Assembly (NCBI GenBank): GCA_947502405.1
Contig: CANMZT010000007.1
Location: forward strand, 62,001-126,000
Direction of reading: 5' to 3'
Length of the DNA: 64,000 nt
DNA from: an uncultured Algibacter sp.
GTDB taxonomy: Bacteria > Bacteroidota > Bacteroidia > Flavobacteriales > Flavobacteriaceae
Shown: positions 60,376 to 64,000 of the stretch, piece after piece
Layout: each line of letters starts with the position of its first letter
How positions within the stretch are numbered: the stretch's first letter is position 1
Notes under the pieces: model-generated
The model's input: only the letters and a program-made list of their open reading frames with translations
Told to the model about the DNA's origin: nothing
Databases searched by the model: none
Translations under genes and position numbers: made by a program

Positions 60376-62043
60376 ATGACCGATATACAAATTGCTAAAA
60401 CCATTACCCTTAAGCACATTACAAAAATTGCTAAGAAATTTGGAATTGACGATAATGAAATAGAAATGTATGGCAAATATAAAGCAAAAATCCCCCTAAG
60501 TTTTATTGATAAAAAAAAGGCTGAATCAAGTAACCTTATTTTGGTTTCGGCTATTTCTCCCACACCTGCTGGCGAAGGCAAAACCACCATGTCTATTGGA
60601 TTATCTGAGGGTTTAAATCGTTTGAATAAAAAAACAACTGTGGTTTTACGCGAGCCTTCTTTGGGACCTGTTTTTGGAATTAAAGGTGGAGCAACCGGTG
60701 GTGGATACTCACAAGTGCTACCCATGGAAGACATAAATTTGCACTTTACTGGAGATTTTTCTGCTATTGAAAAAGCCCATAATTTGCTTGCTGCTATTAT
60801 TGATAACAACATACAGAGCAAAACAAAATCACTACACATAGACCCCAGAACCATTGGTTGGAAGCGTGTAGTTGACTTAAATGACAGGGCTTTAAGACGG
60901 GTTATTGTTGGCTTAGGAGGCACAACATCTGGAGTACCGAGAGAGACTGGATTTGATATTACTGCGGCTTCGGAAATTATGGCTATACTTTGTTTAGCTG
61001 AAAATGTATTGGATTTAAAAGATAGACTTGGTAAAATTTTTATTGGTTATACTTTTGACAAACAACCCATTTATGCCAAAGACTTAAAGGCTCAAGGCGC
61101 TATGACTGCACTTTTAAAAGATGCTATTAAACCTAATTTGGTGCAGACTATTGAAGGAAACCCTGCAATAATTCATGGCGGGCCTTTTGCTAACATTGCC
61201 CAAGGAACCAATTCAGTAATTGCTACATTGATGGGTATGTCGCATTCTGAATATACCGTTACCGAAGCTGGTTTTGGCTTTGACTTGGGTGCCGAAAAAT
61301 TCTTTGACATTAAATGCCAAAGTGCTAATTTAAAACCCAAAGCTGTGGTACTCACTACTACCATTCGTGCTTTAAAATATCATGGCGGCGCAGATTTAAA
61401 ATTACTTACAGATGAAAATATAGAAGCCTTAAAAAAAGGGTTACCCAACCTAGAAAAACATTTAGAGAATATTACTAAGTTTAATGTAGCGCCTATAATT
61501 GCTATTAATAAATTTGTATCTGATACCTATGCAGAGATTGAGATAATAAAACAATTTGCCGCATCAAAAGGTATTAAAGTGGCACTAGCCAATGTTTGGG
61601 CTAAAGGTGGTGAAGGTGCTTTAGAATTAGCACAACAAGTTATTAATGTTGTTGAAACTGATGTTTCGAACTTTAAACCTTTGTATGAATGGGAAACCGA
61701 TGTTGAGAAAAAAATTGCGACCATAGCCACTGAAATTTATGGTGCAGAACATGTAGATTATACTTCTAAAGCCAAAGCACATCTTAGAAAAATCTCTAAT
61801 CTAGGTTTAAACCATCTTCCCGTTTGTATTGCTAAAACACAAAAATCGTTGTCCGACAACCCCAAGCTACTTGGCAGACCTAAGGATTTTATTATTACGG
61901 TGCGAGAAATAGAAATTGCTGCTGGTGCTGGGTTTTTAATTCCTATTACAGGAGATATTATGCGTATGCCAGGGTTACCTGCACAACCAGCTTCTGAACA
62001 GATAGACATCAATGAAGATGGTGAGATTACAGGATTATTTTAA
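60376..62043 (+). CDS. fhs: formate--tetrahydrofolate ligase
   Basis: A 555-residue enzyme joining formate to THF with ATP. Seen: the P-loop PTPAGEGKTTMSIGL, GPVFGIKGGATGGGYSQVLP, the LHFTGDFSAI monovalent cation/substrate region, and the C-terminal FLIPITGDIMRMPGLP. Full length for the family. Its product is split by PurU at 42880. The pentapeptide gene follows 44 bp later, so the two may share a transcript. Confidence 0.96.
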   Translation: MTDIQIAKTITLKHITKIAKKFGIDDNEIEMYGKYKAKIPLSFIDKKKAESSNLILVSAISPTPAGEGKTTMSIGLSEGLNRLNKKTTVVLREPSLGPVFGIKGGATGGGYSQVLPMEDINLHFTGDFSAIEKAHNLLAAIIDNNIQSKTKSLHIDPRTIGWKRVVDLNDRALRRVIVGLGGTTSGVPRETGFDITAASEIMAILCLAENVLDLKDRLGKIFIGYTFDKQPIYAKDLKAQGAMTALLKDAIKPNLVQTIEGNPAIIHGGPFANIAQGTNSVIATLMGMSHSEYTVTEAGFGFDLGAEKFFDIKCQSANLKPKAVVLTTTIRALKYHGGADLKLLTDENIEALKKGLPNLEKHLENITKFNVAPIIAINKFVSDTYAEIEIIKQFAASKGIKVALANVWAKGGEGALELAQQVINVVETDVSNFKPLYEWETDVEKKIATIATEIYGAEHVDYTSKAKAHLRKISNLGLNHLPVCIAKTQKSLSDNPKLLGRPKDFIITVREIEIAAGAGFLIPITGDIMRMPGLPAQPASEQIDINEDGEITGLF

Positions 62044-62087
62044 CTATATTTCAACTTGATAATTCCAAGTACAAAAGAATAAGCAAA

Positions 62088-62660
62088 ATGGCCCAACACT
62101 TCATTGATGAAGAAACCTTTGAAAACAAAACATTCTCGAAGTACGAATTTGAAAAAGGAGACTATGAGTTATGCACGTTTGTAAATTGTAATTTCTCTAA
62201 TGCTGATGTATCTAATACACGTTTTATAGAATGTGAGTTTTATGATTGCAACTTAAGTTCGGTTAACGTTTTTGATACCGGTTTTCAAGATGTATTATTT
62301 AAAAATTGTAAAATACTAGGTGTAGATTTTGAAAAGTGTAGCGATTTTGCTTTTGAAATAAAACTTGATAATTGCCAGTTGAACTACGCATCGTTTTACA
62401 AGAAAAATCTATCTAAAATGATGTTTATAGACACAAAAATGGAAGGTGTTGATTTTACAGAAAGTGATTTAAGTGCAACAACTTTTAATAATTGCGATTT
62501 ACTAAATGCTACGTTTTTTAATACTAATTTGGAAGACGCTGATTTTAGAAACTCCTTTAACTTTAACATAGACCCTGAAAATAATAACATGAAAGGCGCT
62601 AAGTTTTCTTTAAAAACTATTGAAGGGCTTTTAAGTAAATACAATATCATCATTGAATGA
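62088..62660 (+). CDS. pentapeptide repeat protein (Qnr-like length)
   Basis: A 190-residue right-handed quadrilateral beta-helix. Five-residue units are plain (CNFSN ADVSN TRFIE CEFYD CNLSS VNVFD). A short break near residue 88-95 (SDFAFEIKLDN) resembles the loop that divides Qnr/McbG-type proteins into two coils. Such proteins can mimic DNA and protect gyrase, but many have other or unknown roles, so a quinolone role is not claimed. Confidence 0.82.
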   Translation: MAQHFIDEETFENKTFSKYEFEKGDYELCTFVNCNFSNADVSNTRFIECEFYDCNLSSVNVFDTGFQDVLFKNCKILGVDFEKCSDFAFEIKLDNCQLNYASFYKKNLSKMMFIDTKMEGVDFTESDLSATTFNNCDLLNATFFNTNLEDADFRNSFNFNIDPENNNMKGAKFSLKTIEGLLSKYNIIIE

Positions 62661-62734
62661 CGAAAACTATATTTTTATAATAATCTTGATTTAGATAAAT
62701 GAGGTGTAACTGTTAAAATAAATAATTCAAAACC

Positions 62735-63334
62735 ATGAAAAAGATTTATTCGGTTGAAGAGTATATTGAAGAACACAAAAACTACAGTGAAGCTTTAATA
62801 CGTCTTAGAAATATTATAAACTCCACTGAGGTTGAAGAAACTGTAAAATGGAGCGCTCCTGTTTACATGGTAAATGGAAAAAATGTTTTAGGGCTTGGGG
62901 CTTTTAAAAACCATTTTGGTATTAGGTTTTTTAATGGTGTTTTCTTGAAAGATGAACACAATTTGCTGATAAACGCGCAAGAAAGTAAAACAAAAGCGTT
63001 GAGACAAATGCGTTTTAAAACAATTGAAGATATTGACAAAAACATTGTTTTAAGTTATGTAAAAGAAGCTATTGAAAACCAAAAACTAGGTAAAGAAATT
63101 AAGCCCGATAGAAAGAAAAAAGAAACTATTATCCCAGATGAATTAAACAATATTCTAAAAACTAATAAAGATTTAAAATCGGCTTTTAAAAGCTTATCAC
63201 CTTATAAACAGCGCGAATATTGTGAGTATATAAGTTCTGCAAAACGAGACACTACAAAACAAACACGCTTAGAAAAAATTACACCTATGATTTTACAAGG
63301 TATTGGATTAAATGACAAATATAAAAACTGCTAA
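62735..63334 (+). CDS. DUF1801 / YdeI family protein
   Basis: A 199-residue soluble protein. N-terminal DUF1801 domain (VEEYIEEHKNYSEALIRLRN, EETVKWSAPVYMVNGKNV) and a C-terminal YdeI/OmpD-associated helical region (AFKSLSPYKQREYCEYISSA, then KRDTTKQTRLEKITPMI). Function unknown; some homologues are iron- or stress-related. Single gene, terminated by a bidirectional hairpin. Confidence 0.85.
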   Translation: MKKIYSVEEYIEEHKNYSEALIRLRNIINSTEVEETVKWSAPVYMVNGKNVLGLGAFKNHFGIRFFNGVFLKDEHNLLINAQESKTKALRQMRFKTIEDIDKNIVLSYVKEAIENQKLGKEIKPDRKKKETIIPDELNNILKTNKDLKSAFKSLSPYKQREYCEYISSAKRDTTKQTRLEKITPMILQGIGLNDKYKNC

Positions 63335-63368
63335 GTTCACCTTTTACATTATTCAATTATAATCCATA

Positions 63369-63400
63369 AAAAAAGCTTCCATAATCTGGAAGCTTTTTTT
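63369..63400. terminator. bidirectional terminator
   Basis: Stem aaaaaagcttcca/tggaagctttttt with a taatc loop, between the converging DUF1801 and yajC genes. Confidence 0.88.
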
Positions 63401-63424
63401 ATTATCATACAACTAAATGCTAAT

Positions 63425-63721
63425 CTATTTAACTTTAGCAGGCGTATTAAGCTTTGTGCTCATTTCCATAGAAATAGCGGATCTATCAAACTTTAACTTT
63501 CCAGCCATAGTTTCAATAACGCAGCTATTATCTTTATCATTTAGTTCAGCAACTTTTCCGTGTAAACCACTTTTGGTAATAACGCGATCACCACGTTTTA
63601 GTTCTGCTGCAAATTTCTTTTCTTTCTTAGCACGTTTCATTTGTGGCGCAATCATAAAGAAATACACAACCACAAACATTAATACAAATGGCAGTAAACT
63701 ACCGAATCCTCCTTCTCCCAT
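63425..63721 (-). CDS. yajC: preprotein translocase accessory protein YajC
   Basis: A 98-residue single-pass membrane protein that associates with SecDF-SecYEG. One N-terminal helix (LPFVLMFVVVYFFMIAPQMKR), then a basic region and the beta barrel-like C-terminal KRGDRVITKSGLHGKVAEL. It follows the DUF1573 gene by 10 bp, an arrangement usual in Flavobacteriaceae. Confidence 0.93.
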   Translation of the reverse strand: MGEGGFGSLLPFVLMFVVVYFFMIAPQMKRAKKEKKFAAELKRGDRVITKSGLHGKVAELNDKDNSCVIETMAGKLKFDRSAISMEMSTKLNTPAKVK

Positions 63722-63731
63722 TATAATTTAT

Positions 63732-64000
63732 TTAACTTTTAGCTGGTACAACAGTTTTATTAACTTTGTTTGGGTCTGGCTTCACAAAAGCTGTAATCTT
63801 TACAGTTTCAGTCCCTTTTTCTGTATTAGCTGTTACTGTTATTGTTTTAGAAACTTTGTTAGTACCACTACCATTAAACTTTACCGTAAACTCACCCTTA
63901 TCACCTGGTAATAAAGGCTCTCTACTCCAATTTTGAGGCACTGTACACCCACAAGAACTTTTAATATCTGTAATTACTAAAGGTGCATCACCAGTATTTG
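63732..64000 (-). CDS. DUF1573 domain protein, 5' part outside the window
   Basis: The frame is open to the right edge: the track's start is an internal GTG, and upstream codons continue as a typical DUF1573 strand pair, NTGDAPLVITDIKSSCGCTV. DUF1573 is an immunoglobulin-like fold of unknown function, usually periplasmic. The visible C-terminal ~89 residues end VNKTVVPAKS. Co-transcribed with yajC, 10 bp downstream. Confidence 0.85.
   Translation of the reverse strand, partial: NTGDAPLVITDIKSSCGCTVPQNWSREPLLPGDKGEFTVKFNGSGTNKVSKTITVTANTEKGTETVKITAFVKPDPNKVNKTVVPAKS

Noticed and set aside
1-64000. CRISPR arrays, tRNA or rRNA genes, prophage or complete insertion sequences
   Set aside because: Looked for regular spaced repeats, tRNA-like cloverleaf segments and transposase or phage proteins; none was seen.

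Overview
The window is a stretch of AT-rich chromosome from a member of the Bacteroidota, almost certainly a marine-type Flavobacteriaceae. The main evidence is a protein with a C-terminal type IX secretion sorting domain, several families known mainly from this group (DUF4252, DUF6090, DUF6268, DUF3078, DUF4920, MnmD standing alone rather than fused as MnmC), TAnnTTTG-type -7 promoter boxes, lipoproteins with short SC-x lipoboxes, and a flavobacterial DnaJ that keeps only two of the four CxxCxGxG zinc motifs. No rRNA, tRNA, CRISPR array, prophage or transposase gene was seen.

Layout. 1-7 kb: the 3' part of lysA, a di-iron fatty acid hydroxylase, a DUF1624 acyltransferase-like membrane protein, an exported DinB/M28 peptidase pair, PPK2 and an FMN reductase. 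7-14.5 kb: a DUF6268 barrel with an NtrC-like regulator, a NatAB-type ABC exporter with an MscS channel, a probable small RNA, and grpE-dnaJ. 14.5-21.5 kb: YceI lipoprotein, an accessory gene in a repeat-bounded cassette, TIGR01777 oxidoreductase, mnmD, DUF4920, ilvE, lipoprotein, MazG-like. 21.9-26.3 kb: a little-known locus of two small proteins, a histidine kinase, a NarL/LuxR-type response regulator and an exported protein, with two matching 7-2-7 palindromes that could be the regulator's operators. 26.6-31.5 kb: a beta-helix protein, a 970-residue T9SS repeat protein, an orphan LuxR-type HTH protein and two tandem 28-residue hydrophobic peptides that the ORF track misses. 31.5-38.6 kb: SRPBCC protein, crcB, a second cassette (DUF6090), DUF1684/DUF4252 lipoproteins, a possible leader peptide plus terminator before an MFS transporter, YpdA and an Lrp regulator. 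38.6-52 kb: lipocalin lipoprotein, icmF, purU, an OmpA protein, thioredoxin, DUF4197, a cobalamin-binding-type receptor, pyrF, prfA and a minimal ABC pair. 52-64 kb: class II ribonucleotide reductase, DUF3078, purM, a third cassette with a nuclease-like SEC-C protein, SnoaL, fhs, pentapeptide repeat protein, DUF1801, yajC and a truncated DUF1573 gene.

How genes work together. Three genes point to cobalamin use (icmF, class II RNR, BtuF-like receptor). purU and fhs interconvert formyl-THF and formate; purM and pyrF belong to nucleotide synthesis. grpE-dnaJ is a chaperone operon. NatA-NatB-MscS, DinB-M28, DUF4252-DUF1684 and MFS-YpdA look like co-transcribed sets.

The most unusual content is the dispersed repeats. 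Family 1 (six copies, gggcgttac...taacgc ends) sits just after the stop codon of a gene in four cases, and one copy lies in frame inside the signal-peptide region of a lipoprotein gene. Family 2 (three copies, about 60 bp, with a promoter-like TTGAC...TAACTTCG core) lies directly upstream of three unrelated accessory genes, and a reverse copy of its TTCGTTTAACG core closes at least one of these modules. A third repeat encodes about 11 residues inside mnmD. These look like small mobile or shuffling units.
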